Position numbers and translations under genes: made by a program
Notes under the pieces: model-generated
Databases searched by the model: none
Told to the model about the DNA's origin: nothing
Seen by the model: only the letters and a program-made list of their open reading frames with translations
Shown: positions 16,849 to 25,739 of the stretch, one piece after another
Numbering within the stretch: the stretch's first letter is position 1
Layout of the letters: every line of letters begins with the position of its first letter
Assembly: GCF_003148905.1 (NCBI RefSeq)
Contig: NZ_QGHC01000005.1
Coordinates: 1 to 64,000 of the forward strand
Origin: Fulvimonas soli
Lineage (GTDB): Bacteria; Pseudomonadota; Gammaproteobacteria; Xanthomonadales; Rhodanobacteraceae
Length of the DNA stretch: 64,000 bases
Direction: 5' to 3'

Positions 16849-19743
16849 TCAGGACGCCGCCGCGGGCAGCCACGCGCTGGCCGGCCTCGGCTCGGCGAAC
16901 AGGAAGCCCTGCCCGTAGCGGCAGCCGACCGCGAGCAGGGCCGCGCGCTGGCTCTCCTCCTCGATGCCCTCGGCGATCACCTTCATCCGCAGCGAGTCGG
17001 CCAGCACCTGGATCGCGCGCACCACCGCCACCGCCTGGTTCTCGCCCACGTGCGGCAGCTCGGTGATGAAGGAGCGGTCCACCTTCAGCGTCTCGAACGG
17101 GTACTGGTGCAGGTAGCTCAGCGAGGAGTAGCCGGTGCCGAAGTCGTCCAGCGCGATGCCCACGCCGTTGTGCTGCAGGTGCTCCAGGATGCGCTTGACC
17201 TGCGCCGGGTTGTCCAGCAGCGCGCGCTCGGTGACCTCGATGCGGATGCTGTGCGGCGGTACCTCGTGCCGGCGCAGCAGGGCGAGCAGGCGCGCGTCGA
17301 GGTCGGGCGAGCGGAAATGGCGGCCGGAGACGTTGATGCTGACGAAGCCCTCGCTGCCCACCAGCTGCGGCGTCTGCGCGAACGCCTGCTCGAAGATCTG
17401 CCAGTCGATGCTCTCCGCGCAGCCGCTTTCCTCCGCCACCACCAGGAACTCGCCGGGGGCGAGCAGGCCGCGGTCGGGATGGTTCCAGCGCAGCAGCGCC
17501 TCGTAGCCGACGATGCGGCCGTCGGCCAGCGCCACGATCGGCTGGTAGAACGGCACGAACTCGTTGCGCGCCAGCGCGCGGCGCAGGTCGCCCTCCATCT
17601 CCAGCAGCGACAGCGCCTCGCGGCGCAGGCGGTCGTCGAACAGCGCGGCGCGGTGGCGGCCCTGGTCCTTGGCGTTGTACATCGCCGCGTCGGCGTCGCG
17701 CAGCAGCTCCTCCGCGCGCTGGTAGTGCGGGCTGGGCAGGGCGATGCCGATCGAGGCGGAGGTGAAGATCTCCTTGGCGCCGAGCCGGAACGGCGCCTGC
17801 AGCTCGGTGATGATGCGCTCGGCGATCAGCGTGGCCTTGGTGAAGTCGCTGATGCCCTCCAGCAGCACCGCGAACTCGTCGCCGCCCAGGCGCGCCACCA
17901 CGTCGCGGGTCTTCAGGCAGGCGCGGATGCGCCCGCCGACCTGGAACAGCAGGTCGTCGCCGATCAGGTGGCCGACCGAGTCGTTGATCACCTTGAAGCG
18001 GTCCAGGTCGATGAACAGCACCGCGAACAGCTCCTGCGGGTTGGCCTGGTAGCGCTGCAGGGCGCCCTCCAGCCGCTGCAGCAGCAGCGTGCGGTTGGGC
18101 AGGCCGGTGAGCGAGTCGTGCAGGGTCTCGTACTTGAGCCGGCGCTCCACCCGCTCGCGCTCGGCGATCTGCTCGCGCAGGTCGCGGTTGGCCAGCGCCA
18201 GCGCGCGGGTGCGCTCGGTGACGCGGCGCTCCAGGCTGGCGTAGGCCTGCTTCAGCGATTCGGCGTTGTGCTTGCGCTGCAGCGCGTTGGCGACGTGGTA
18301 GCTGACGAAGGTGAGCAGCTCCTGGTCGCGCTCGTTGTAGGTGTGCTCGGGGCTGTAGCTCTGCACCGCCAGCACGCCCATCACCCGCTCGCCCAGCAGC
18401 AGCGGCACGCCCAGCCAGCACACCGAGCGGGCGCCGAACTGGGTGATCTCGCCCAGCGCCACCAGGCGGTCGATGTCCTCCGGCCCGGCCAGCAGCGGCT
18501 TGCCGTGGCGCAGCACGTACTCGGTGGCGCCGCGGCCGTGCCGGCGCGGCGGGCGCACGCTGTCGATCTCGTCCACCGAGTAGGGAAAGGTGAGCTGCTG
18601 GGTCTCGTCGTCGAGCAGCGCGATGTAGAAGTTGCGCGCGTAGATCAGCCCGCCGATCACCCGGTGCACGGCGGCGTAGAAATTGTCCAGGCTCTCCGAG
18701 GCGCTGGCCAGCTCGGCGATGCGGAACAGCGCCGCCTGCAGCCGCTCGCCGCGCTGGCGCTGCAGCACCTGCTGGCGCAGCACGCGGTTGGCCTCGCGCA
18801 GCGCGGCGGTGCGGTCGGCCACGCGCCGCTCCAGCTCGGCGTGCGCCTGGCGGCGCTCCAGCGCGGACTGCACGTGCTGCGCGACGTAGCCCAGCAGCTC
18901 GCGGTCGTGCTGGGTGTAGTGGGTGTCCGGGCGGTAGCTCTGCATCACGATGCCGCCGACCACGCGGCCGTCGCGGTTCAGCGGCACGCCCAGCCAGTGC
19001 TCGCAGTGGGGCCCGACCAGGCGGAAGCGGCCGCGCAGCTGCTGCGCCAGCTCGTCGATCGAGCCCATCAGCGGCTGCCCGCCCTTGAGCAGGTTCCAGG
19101 TCAGGCTGTGTTCGATCTCCTGCAGCGGGGTGCTCTCGTCGGGCGAGGGCGGGTCGGTGTCGACGGTGTCGACGTAGTAGGGGAAGCGCACCGTGTCGGT
19201 CGCCTCGTCGTACAGCACGATGTAGAAGTTCTCCGCGTACATCAGGCTGCCGACGATGGTGTGTAGCGAGCGCATCATCTCGGTCATGTCGTGCTCGGCG
19301 CCGGCCTGCTCGGCGATGGCGTAGAGCGCGCGCTGCAGGCGCTCGGCCAGCGCCAGGCGGGAGATCGCCTCGTACAGCCGGGTGGTCTCCGACTGCTGGC
19401 GCAGGCGCACCGTGCCCAGCCGGCCGAACCAGGCCAGCAGGTCGAGCGTGGCCTCGTCCGGCTCGTCGGCCGTCAGCTGCAGGGAGAGCGTGCGCAGGCC
19501 CTGCGGGTCCTCGGCCAGGTCGATGCAGGGCGTCCGCTCGTCGCCCCCGTCCTCGGGCAGCCGCCAGACCATGCGGCCGGCGACCCCGCATTCGGCCACC
19601 ACGGTCTCGAAGATCTCCATCACGCTGGCCGCATCGGGGGCGGCAAACAGCTGTTCGACCGCGTCGCGCAGCAGCAGCCCGAGCTCCGGGTCCGCGGGGG
19701 CGGGCCGGACGAGGCGGGGCGGTGGCGCGGGCTGGCTCGGCAA
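16849..19743 (-). CDS. tandem-GAF GGDEF-EAL cyclic-di-GMP regulatory protein
   Basis: A 964-residue cytoplasmic protein without membrane helices. Order: N-terminal helical region (1-130), GAF1 (about 135-295), coiled coil (300-330), GAF2 (about 335-490), coiled coil (490-535), GGDEF (about 537-700) and EAL (about 715-955). The active-site GGDEF (620-624) is intact, as are EAL (748-750), the DDFGTG loop (866-871), VIAEGIE and GQGF, so both cyclase and phosphodiesterase chemistry are possible. The two GAF domains resemble each other closely, suggesting an internal duplication. GAF ligands are unknown. It stands alone, so no partner can be inferred. Confidence 0.93.
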   Translation of the reverse strand: MPSQPAPPPRLVRPAPADPELGLLLRDAVEQLFAAPDAASVMEIFETVVAECGVAGRMVWRLPEDGGDERTPCIDLAEDPQGLRTLSLQLTADEPDEATLDLLAWFGRLGTVRLRQQSETTRLYEAISRLALAERLQRALYAIAEQAGAEHDMTEMMRSLHTIVGSLMYAENFYIVLYDEATDTVRFPYYVDTVDTDPPSPDESTPLQEIEHSLTWNLLKGGQPLMGSIDELAQQLRGRFRLVGPHCEHWLGVPLNRDGRVVGGIVMQSYRPDTHYTQHDRELLGYVAQHVQSALERRQAHAELERRVADRTAALREANRVLRQQVLQRQRGERLQAALFRIAELASASESLDNFYAAVHRVIGGLIYARNFYIALLDDETQQLTFPYSVDEIDSVRPPRRHGRGATEYVLRHGKPLLAGPEDIDRLVALGEITQFGARSVCWLGVPLLLGERVMGVLAVQSYSPEHTYNERDQELLTFVSYHVANALQRKHNAESLKQAYASLERRVTERTRALALANRDLREQIAERERVERRLKYETLHDSLTGLPNRTLLLQRLEGALQRYQANPQELFAVLFIDLDRFKVINDSVGHLIGDDLLFQVGGRIRACLKTRDVVARLGGDEFAVLLEGISDFTKATLIAERIITELQAPFRLGAKEIFTSASIGIALPSPHYQRAEELLRDADAAMYNAKDQGRHRAALFDDRLRREALSLLEMEGDLRRALARNEFVPFYQPIVALADGRIVGYEALLRWNHPDRGLLAPGEFLVVAEESGCAESIDWQIFEQAFAQTPQLVGSEGFVSINVSGRHFRSPDLDARLLALLRRHEVPPHSIRIEVTERALLDNPAQVKRILEHLQHNGVGIALDDFGTGYSSLSYLHQYPFETLKVDRSFITELPHVGENQAVAVVRAIQVLADSLRMKVIAEGIEEESQRAALLAVGCRYGQGFLFAEPRPASAWLPAAAS

Positions 19744-19880
19744 GACGGGTTCCCCCCAGGAGACTGGCCATGACTATAGCCTGCCGGGGGTGCCGGGCGG
19801 CAGGAACCGGAAGGGCCTGCGGCCGGTCCAAGGCGCGTGGAAACTGTGGCCCGGGTCACCCCCGGGAGCGTATCGCAGGG

Positions 19881-19945
19881 TGTTAGTTTAAAGTAAAATG
19901 GAGTAGAATCCCTTCGGCCTGCCCCTCACCAGAGGGTTGAGGGGC
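19881..19945 (+). promoter_or_regulatory. A+T-rich promoter-like leader with a hairpin before the secreted-protein gene
   Basis: A local A+T-rich stretch contains TAGAAT (19904-19909, 5 of 6 to a -10 box), without a good -35. It is followed by the 8-bp stem GCCCCTCA (19921-19928) / TGAGGGGC (19938-19945). The gene starts at 19980, so the hairpin would sit in its 5' leader. Confidence 0.4.
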
Positions 19946-19979
19946 GGGTCGGGAACTGTCCGGGGGTCCAGCGCACATC

Positions 19980-20888
19980 ATGCGTCGTCATTGGCTGCCA
20001 TTGCTGACTTTGCTCATGCCGCTCGCCGCGGCAGGGCAGTCGCTGGACGGCGATACGCACGCGCTGGCCCGGCAGCTGCTGCAGCGCGCGCCCGACCAGA
20101 CGGCCGAGGTGAGCCCGGGCGTGGTGGTGCCGCTGTGGCGCGGCAGCGACGGCCGCATGCTGGCGCTGAAGGCCGACCAGCGCGCCTCCGGCGACGCCGC
20201 GCAGCGCGGCCGCGACCCGCTCTCCTTCAGCGTGGTCGACGCCACCGGCATGGTGAGCACCGGCCTGCAGTACGGCGTGGACCCGCACCTGCAGCTGCAC
20301 GCCGACGTCGGCCAGCGCAACTGGCTGAGCCAGCCGCTCACCGTCTACAGCGGCGACGTGGGCGCCACCTACAACGCGGGCCGCTACAGCATGGGCCTGA
20401 GCGTGAGCGCCACCGACACGCCGCACCCGCCGGCGCTGCCGCGCGTGCTGCCGGGCGCCGCGCCGGGCGTGGGCGGCCTGCCGGATTTCGACGGCAGCAC
20501 CCACCTCAACGCGCAGGGCCGCGTGGCGCTGGACGCCAAGAGCGGCATCGACCTGGGCGCCAGCGTCGGCCGCATCAAGCTGCTGCCCGGCAACCTGCTC
20601 GGCGTCGGCTCGCTGGACCAGAAGGCGCTGAGCTTCGGCGTCGACCGCGGCCCGCTGAGCGGCGCGATCGTCGGCCGCACGCTGCGCCCGAGCATCCCCG
20701 GCGCGCTGAACGCGGACCGCCACTGGAACAGCATCGACCTGGGCGTGACCGTGCGCCTGCCGTGGCAGGGCGAGCTGAGCATCGGCGCGCAGAACCTGTG
20801 GTCCTCCGGCGGCCCGATCAACACGCCGGTGGGCCCGGAGCCGGACCAGTCGCGCACGCCCTACGTGCAGTACCACCAGGATCTCTGA
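19980..20888 (+). CDS. secreted protein of unknown function, beta-rich
   Basis: A 302-residue protein with a clear signal peptide (MRRHWLPLLTLLMPLAAAGQS, cleavage about residue 19). I do not recognise a named family. The sequence alternates short polar/hydrophobic strands (GMVSTGLQYGVDPHLQLHADVG, VYSGDVGATYNAGRYSMGLSVSATD, GRVALDAKSGIDLGASVGRIKLL, WNSIDLGVTVRLPWQGELSIGAQNLW), the pattern of an outer-membrane beta barrel or curved beta-sheet. It lacks a terminal phenylalanine. It is transcribed alone, with a strongly A+T-rich leader that suggests regulated expression. Confidence 0.75.
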   Translation: MRRHWLPLLTLLMPLAAAGQSLDGDTHALARQLLQRAPDQTAEVSPGVVVPLWRGSDGRMLALKADQRASGDAAQRGRDPLSFSVVDATGMVSTGLQYGVDPHLQLHADVGQRNWLSQPLTVYSGDVGATYNAGRYSMGLSVSATDTPHPPALPRVLPGAAPGVGGLPDFDGSTHLNAQGRVALDAKSGIDLGASVGRIKLLPGNLLGVGSLDQKALSFGVDRGPLSGAIVGRTLRPSIPGALNADRHWNSIDLGVTVRLPWQGELSIGAQNLWSSGGPINTPVGPEPDQSRTPYVQYHQDL

Positions 20889-21150
20889 GCGCCTGTTCCA
20901 GACCCTCCCTGGAAGAACGGCGGGAAGGCCGGCGGGATGAGGCGCGGGCCGGCGTGCAGGCAGCGCTCGCCGTTCTTCCGCCGCCTCCCGTGCTTCTACG
21001 GCCAGGCAAAGCCGTGCCCGACCGCCCGGTACTGCGACGTGGCATAGACGGCGGCATCGGGGCCGCTGGCGGCCCTGCGTCGGGCTGATCGCGGCCGGAG
21101 GCCGCTCCCACAGCGGCCTCCGGCCGCGATGCCCGGACACCTCGCCCGCT
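20889..21150. repeat. composite dispersed repeat, second copy
   Basis: It follows the secreted-protein gene immediately and is similar to 15507-15690: a GAAGGCCGGCGGGATGA-type block, a CGTCGGGCTGATCG segment, then the palindrome ATCGCGGCCGGAGGCCGCT (21088-21106) / complement (21112-21130). No gene is visible in 20889-21274. Confidence 0.7.
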
Positions 21151-21222
21151 CCCACCATGCCGTTGCGGCCCATCGCGCCGGCGCATTGGACTCGCGCGCG
21201 GTGGTCGCCGCAGCCGCGCAAG

Positions 21223-21252
21223 AAAAACGCCGTCGCCCGCGCGACGGCGTTT
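21223..21252 (-). terminator. intrinsic terminator of the ECF sigma / DUF4097 operon
   Basis: A perfect 12-bp stem (21225-21236 with 21241-21252, AAACGCCGTCGC and its complement) with a 4-base loop. On the minus strand it ends in a T-run (complement of 21223-21227), 22 bases after the DUF4097 stop. Confidence 0.85.
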
Positions 21253-21274
21253 CCGTTTGCGCCGGGCGGGACGC

Positions 21275-22180
21275 TCAGTCCTGCCGGCGGATGCGCAGGT
21301 CGCCGCTGAAGGTCTCGATGTGGATGCGGCCCTGGCCGCCGTCCACGGTGGCGTCGAGCTCGCTGCCCGGGCCGTGCTCGCTGTGGTTGGCGCTGCCGAA
21401 GTCGCTGCGCAGGTCGCCGCTGAAGCTGCTGGCGTGGATCCGCGCCGAGACGTTCGCCGGCAGGGCGAGCTGCACGTCGCCGCTCATGCTGTCGATGTCC
21501 ATGCTGCCGCCGGGTGCCGGCCCGCCGGCGAGCTGCGTGTCGCCGGACACCGTGCTCATGCTGAACTTGCGCCACGGGCCGCCGGCGGCCTGGATGCGGC
21601 CGGAGACCGTCTGCAACTCGGCCTCGCCGCCCAGCGACGGGGCCAGGATGTCGCCGCTCACCGTCTCCAGGTCGGCCCGCTCGGCGTGGCCGGCCAGCTC
21701 CACCGTGCCGCTCACGCTGTTCACGCTGAGCGAGGGCGTGCGCGCGTTGACGCGGGCCTTGCCGCTGACGGTATTGATCTCGATGCGCCCGCCGTCCATG
21801 CCGTCGACGTCCAGCGGCGCGCTGACCACGTCGATGTCCAGCGACGCGCCCCTGGGCACGCGCACCTCCAGCGTGCTCGGCCCCATGGCGCTGTCGCTGC
21901 CCCAGCCGAACCAGCCGGACTTGCCCTGCGCCTCCACCTTGATGGAAAGGCTGCTGTCGCCGCCGGTGATCTCCAGCGGCTTGGCGCCGTCGCCGAGCCG
22001 GCCGGTGACCCGCACCTCGTTGCGGTCCCAGCCGGTGACGCTGACCGAGCCCTTGATGTTGCCGATCGAGACGCGCGCGTCGGGCGTGGCGGCGTGGCGC
22101 AGGTCGATCGGCGTGTCGGCCAGCGCCTGGCCGGCGCACAGGCACAGCAGCAGCGGAAGGTAGCGGGTGGTGGTATTCAT
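21275..22180 (-). CDS. DUF4097-family beta-strand-repeat protein
   Basis: A 301-residue exported protein with a signal peptide (MNTTTRYLPLLLCLCAGQALA). Many short repeats of the form V-x-G-x-V-x-V/L (NIKGSVSVTGWDRNEVRVTG, DVDGMDGGRIEINTVSGKARV, SVNSVSGTVELAG, LETVSGDILAP) mark the DUF4097/DUF4098 right-handed beta-helix family, often described as putative adhesin or envelope-stress-linked. It is the last gene of an operon behind an ECF sigma factor and a membrane protein (16-base gap), an arrangement that suggests the sigma factor controls its expression. Molecular role unknown. Confidence 0.88.
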   Translation of the reverse strand: MNTTTRYLPLLLCLCAGQALADTPIDLRHAATPDARVSIGNIKGSVSVTGWDRNEVRVTGRLGDGAKPLEITGGDSSLSIKVEAQGKSGWFGWGSDSAMGPSTLEVRVPRGASLDIDVVSAPLDVDGMDGGRIEINTVSGKARVNARTPSLSVNSVSGTVELAGHAERADLETVSGDILAPSLGGEAELQTVSGRIQAAGGPWRKFSMSTVSGDTQLAGGPAPGGSMDIDSMSGDVQLALPANVSARIHASSFSGDLRSDFGSANHSEHGPGSELDATVDGGQGRIHIETFSGDLRIRRQD

Positions 22181-22196
22181 GCGGATTCCCCGTGGG

Positions 22197-22631
22197 TCAG
22201 CCCGCCTGGTCGAGATGACGCAGGCGCGACTGTTGTTGTTCGGTGCGCTCGAGCAGGCGCTGCAGCGCGGTCGAGTCGGGCGCCTGGCGCATCGCCTGGC
22301 GCAGTTCCAGGCGGGCGGCGTCCAGCTCGATCGCGGCGCCGGCCAGGCGCGGGTCGCTCGGCTTCCACGCCGCGCGCGCGGCCGGCGCCATCATCGTGGC
22401 GAGGCCCGGCTCCGCCGCCCGGCGCGACTGCAGCAGGCCGAAGCCCACCGACAGCAGGCTCAGGGCCGCGACGGCCGCCGCGGCCAGCCATTGCGGGGCG
22501 CGCGAGGCCGCGCGCGCGGCGGGTGCGTCGAGGCCGCCCAGCGTGGCCTCGATGTCCGGCCACAGGTCGCGTCGCGGTGCGACCGGCCGGCGCAGGTCGC
22601 GCAGCTGGCGGCGCCATTCGAATTCGTTCAT
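22197..22631 (-). CDS. membrane protein, probable anti-sigma partner
   Basis: A 144-residue protein: a short basic cytoplasmic N-terminus (MNEFEWRRQLRDLRRPVAPRRDLWPDIEA), one membrane helix (about residues 46-66) and a periplasmic helical domain (DPRLAGAAIELDAARLELRQAMRQAPDS ... LERTEQQQSRLR). Its ATG overlaps the stop of the ECF sigma gene (ATGA, 22628-22631). Gene order and topology are those of an anti-sigma factor, but no zinc-binding HxxxCxxC motif of classical ZAS anti-sigmas is present. The call is therefore contextual. Confidence 0.75.
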   Translation of the reverse strand: MNEFEWRRQLRDLRRPVAPRRDLWPDIEATLGGLDAPAARAASRAPQWLAAAAVAALSLLSVGFGLLQSRRAAEPGLATMMAPAARAAWKPSDPRLAGAAIELDAARLELRQAMRQAPDSTALQRLLERTEQQQSRLRHLDQAG

Positions 22632-23176
22632 GACGATGCTCCCAAGACTTTGCGCAGCAGGCCGCGCGCGCGGTGCAGCTGCGCCTTCGACGTGCCGACC
22701 GCCATGTCCAGCTCCGCGCCGATCTCCTCGTGCCGCCAGCCCTCGATGTCGTGCAGCACCAGCACGGCGCGCGCGCGGGCGGGCAGGCGGGCGATCGCCC
22801 GTTCCAGCTCCTCGCGCTCGGCCGCGCAGAACGGCGTCTCGCCATGCTCCGGCAGCAGTTCCTCGTCCGTGAAGCCGACCGGGCTGGCACCGCGCGCGCG
22901 GATGTCCATCAGCGCCACGTTCACCGCCAGGCGGTACAGCCAGGTGCCGAACGCGCTCTCGTGGCGGAACTCGCCGAGCTTCTGCCAGGCGCGCACGAAG
23001 GCATCCTGGGTCAGGTCCTCCGCGCGCGCATGGTCGTAGCCGGCCAGGCGCAGCACGGCGCCGTAGATGCGGTCCGCGTGGCGCCGGTACAGCCGCTGGA
23101 ACGCCTGCCGGTCCCCCGCCGCCGCGGCGCGCGCGTCATCCGCATCGGGCGACAACGCAACGGTGGGCGTCGGCAT
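22628..23176 (-). CDS. ECF-type RNA polymerase sigma factor
   Basis: A 182-residue sigma-70-family factor with region 2 (FQRLYRRHADRIYGAVLRLAGYDHARAEDLTQDAFVRAWQKLGEF, about residues 20-80) and region 4 (LPARARAVLVLHDIEGWRHEEIGAELDMAVGTSKAQLHRARGLLRK). The start at 23176 follows GGAAG at a good distance; an upstream ATG at 23209 has a weaker site. It leads an operon with the membrane partner and the DUF4097 protein. ECF factors commonly autoregulate, but I could not identify a convincing target promoter. Confidence 0.9.
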   Translation of the reverse strand: MPTPTVALSPDADDARAAAAGDRQAFQRLYRRHADRIYGAVLRLAGYDHARAEDLTQDAFVRAWQKLGEFRHESAFGTWLYRLAVNVALMDIRARGASPVGFTDEELLPEHGETPFCAAEREELERAIARLPARARAVLVLHDIEGWRHEEIGAELDMAVGTSKAQLHRARGLLRKVLGASS

Positions 23177-23426
23177 GGGGCTTCCGGTGGCGAGGCAGGC
23201 GGCTTCCATCTTGCCAGCTTGGATGCGGGGGCGGGGAGGAGCGTTTAAAGGCGCGGCGTGGCGGATGGTGCCGCGGTGCGTGGCGAGCAAATGTGAGGGC
23301 GAGGCCGTGGCTTGCGGATGGGGTGATCGCACAACGATGAACCCGCCGTGCTCCCGGCTTGCTTCGAGGATGTGCGGGTGCCGGGTCGGGCGCTGGCGCT
23401 TCGCCGGGGGAGCGTGCGGCGGCATG

Positions 23427-23465
23427 GCCCCTCACCCCGGCCCTCTCCCCGCAGGGGAGAGGGAG
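23427..23465. repeat. dispersed CTCACCCC-CCCTCTCCCC hairpin repeat
   Basis: CCCTCTCCCC (23441-23450) and GGGGAGAGGG (23454-23463) form a perfect stem just after the pckG stop. It is the same unit as the one at 14598 and in the 53-kb repeats. The rest of 23177-23483 shows no gene. Confidence 0.7.
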
Positions 23466-23483
23466 TGGCGGCGGCGGTGTGGG

Positions 23484-25256
23484 TCAGGCGCGGGCGGCGA
23501 GCGGTTCGTCGTCGGCCAGCGCGGCGGCGACGCGCCGCCGTTCCGCGCGCAGGCGCGCGGGCAGGCGCGGGGCGAAGCTCTCCAGGTAGTCGCCGATCGC
23601 GTCGAGCTCGGCCTGCCAGCCGGGCACGTCCACGGCCAGCAGTTCCTCCAGCGCGCCCGGCGCCAGCGCCAGGCCGTCCACGCGCAGCTCGCCCGGCTCC
23701 GGCAGGATGCCGACGGGCGTCTCCACGCCGCGTGCGCGGCCCTCGACGCGGGCGATCATCCATTCCAGCACGCGCAGGTTGTCGCCGAAGCCCGGCCACA
23801 GGAACCGGCCGTCCGCGCCCTTGCGGAACCAGTTGACGTGGAAGACCTTCGGCAGCTTCGCGCCGGGCCGGTCGAACGACAGCCAGTGCGTGAAATAGTC
23901 GCCGTAGTGGTAGCCGCAGAACGGCTTCATCGCCATCGGGTCGCGGCGCAGCACGCCGACCGCGCCGGTGGCCGCGGCGGTGGTCTCCGAGCCCATCGTG
24001 GCGCCCATCAGCACGCCGTGCGCCCAGTCGCGCGCCTCCATCACCAGCGGCAGCAGCGAGGGGCGGCGGCCGCCGAACACGATGGCGCTGATCGGCACGC
24101 CCTGCGCGTCTTCCGCCCGCGGCGACCAGGTGGGGCACTGCCTCGCGCTCACCGTGAAGCGCGAGTTGGGATGTGCCGCGGGACCGTTGGCCGGGTCGTA
24201 GGGGCGGCCCTGCCAGTCGACGGCCGGCGTGCCGGGCAGGCCCTCCCACCACGGCTGGTTGTCCGCGGTGAGGGCGACGTTGGTGAAGATGGTGTCGCGC
24301 GCGATCGACTTCAGCGCGTTGGAGTTGGTGGCGGTGCTGGTGCCCGGCGCCACGCCGAAGAAGCCGGCCTCCGGGTTGATCGCGTACAGCCGGCCGTCCG
24401 CGCCGGGGCGCATCCAGCAGATGTCGTCGCCCACCGTCCACACCTTCCAGCCGTCGCGGCGGTAGCCCTCGGGCGGGATCAGCATGGCCAGGTTGGTCTT
24501 GCCGCAGGCCGAGGGGAAGGCGGCGGCGACGTAGTGCGTCCGGCCCTGCGGGTTCTCGATGCCGACGATCAGCATGTGCTCGGCCAGCCAGCCTTCCGTC
24601 CTCGCCTGCCAGCTGGCGATGCGCAGCGCGTGGCACTTCTTGCCGAGCAGTGCGTTGCCGCCGTAGCCGGAGCCGTAGGACTTGATCGCCAGCTCCTCCG
24701 GGAAGTGCATGATGAAGCGGCGCTCCGGGTCGAGCTCGCCGGTGGAGTGCAGGCCCCTCACGAACGCGCCCTCGCGCTCGATGCGCGCCAGCGCGGCGGC
24801 GCCCATGCGGGTCATGATGCGCATGTTGGCCACCACGTAGGGGCTGTCGGTGATCTCCACGCCGCAGCGCGACAGCGGCGAGTCGATCGGGCCCATGCAG
24901 TACGGGATCACGTACAGGGTGCGGCCTTCCATGCAGCCGTCGAACAGCGCGTCGATCTTCGCGTGCGCCTCGGCCGGGGCCATCCAGTGGTTGTTCGGGC
25001 CGGCGTTCTCGCGGTCGGTCGTGCAGACGAAGGTGAGGTGCTCGACGCGCGCCACGTCGGAAGGGTGGGAGCGGTGCAGGTAGCAGCCGGGGTGGGTGTC
25101 CTGGTTCAGCTCGATCAGGTCGCCGGTGGCCAGCATCTGCTGCACCAGCGCCCGGTATTCGGCGTCCGAGCCGTCGCACCAGTGGACCCGGGCCGGCCGG
25201 GTCAGGGCCGCCACCTCGTCCACCCAGCGCGTAAGCGTTTCCAGCTTGCTAGCCAT
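23484..25256 (-). CDS. pckG: phosphoenolpyruvate carboxykinase (GTP)
   Basis: A 590-residue GTP-dependent PEPCK, which converts oxaloacetate and GTP to PEP, CO2 and GDP at the start of gluconeogenesis. Visible features are the kinase P-loop FPSACGKTNLAM, the metal/substrate residues in VGDDICWMRPG, the nucleotide-binding NPEAGFFGVAPGTS, FGGRRPS and the C-terminal PFCGYHYGDYFTHWLSF. Length fits the GTP family (about 600), not the ATP family (about 540). It has a long upstream gap with repeats and no partner genes. In this organism it would support growth on fatty acids or amino acids, consistent with the fadE region beside it. Confidence 0.96.
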   Translation of the reverse strand: MASKLETLTRWVDEVAALTRPARVHWCDGSDAEYRALVQQMLATGDLIELNQDTHPGCYLHRSHPSDVARVEHLTFVCTTDRENAGPNNHWMAPAEAHAKIDALFDGCMEGRTLYVIPYCMGPIDSPLSRCGVEITDSPYVVANMRIMTRMGAAALARIEREGAFVRGLHSTGELDPERRFIMHFPEELAIKSYGSGYGGNALLGKKCHALRIASWQARTEGWLAEHMLIVGIENPQGRTHYVAAAFPSACGKTNLAMLIPPEGYRRDGWKVWTVGDDICWMRPGADGRLYAINPEAGFFGVAPGTSTATNSNALKSIARDTIFTNVALTADNQPWWEGLPGTPAVDWQGRPYDPANGPAAHPNSRFTVSARQCPTWSPRAEDAQGVPISAIVFGGRRPSLLPLVMEARDWAHGVLMGATMGSETTAAATGAVGVLRRDPMAMKPFCGYHYGDYFTHWLSFDRPGAKLPKVFHVNWFRKGADGRFLWPGFGDNLRVLEWMIARVEGRARGVETPVGILPEPGELRVDGLALAPGALEELLAVDVPGWQAELDAIGDYLESFAPRLPARLRAERRRVAAALADDEPLAARA

Positions 25257-25739
25257 CGCGTTCCTCTAAGGTCTTAGGGAAAAAAGGAATATGCACGCTA
25301 GTTTACGTCAACTGGTATGGCAAGGCGCGGCGCAGCACGGGGAAGGCGGCGGTGCGTTCCGCGCCGTGCCGAGGCCGCGTTCGCCTTGTCCGGCCGTGGT
25401 TCCGGCGCGGGCCGGACGGGCGCGTGGCGCGAAGGCCGCCGGCGTAGCGGACGACCCGCCAGGGGGCGCGGCGGTCGTCCAGTGATGGCTTGAATGGGGC
25501 GGGTCGCTACCGGAACCCGGCCTGCGCCGGGATGGCGGCGGGAGCCATGGCGCCAGCCGGGCAGCCCTGCGTCGCAGCGCATCGAGCCTGTCCCCCGGCA
25601 GCCGTGGGTGCAGGCCGGAACCCCGATCCTCTGCGGCAAGCGGGGAGCAAGCGTGGTCGCTGCCGGATTCCGGCCTGCGCCGGCATGACGGCGGGAACCG
25701 CCCGTGCTCGTCGCCCGTGGCCAGGGCGGCGGCGGACGC
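25257..25739. repeat. gap containing imperfect copies of a CCGGCCTGCGCCGG repeat
   Basis: No gene is supported here. Two direct copies of a unit like CCGGCCTGCGCCGG-ATG-CGGCGGGA occur at about 25511-25540 and 25662-25695. A partial inverted copy (GCAGGCCGGAACCCC) lies near 25612. Each unit contains a short GC-rich hairpin. The pckG promoter should lie near 25260-25320, where the sequence becomes A+T-rich. Confidence 0.55.
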
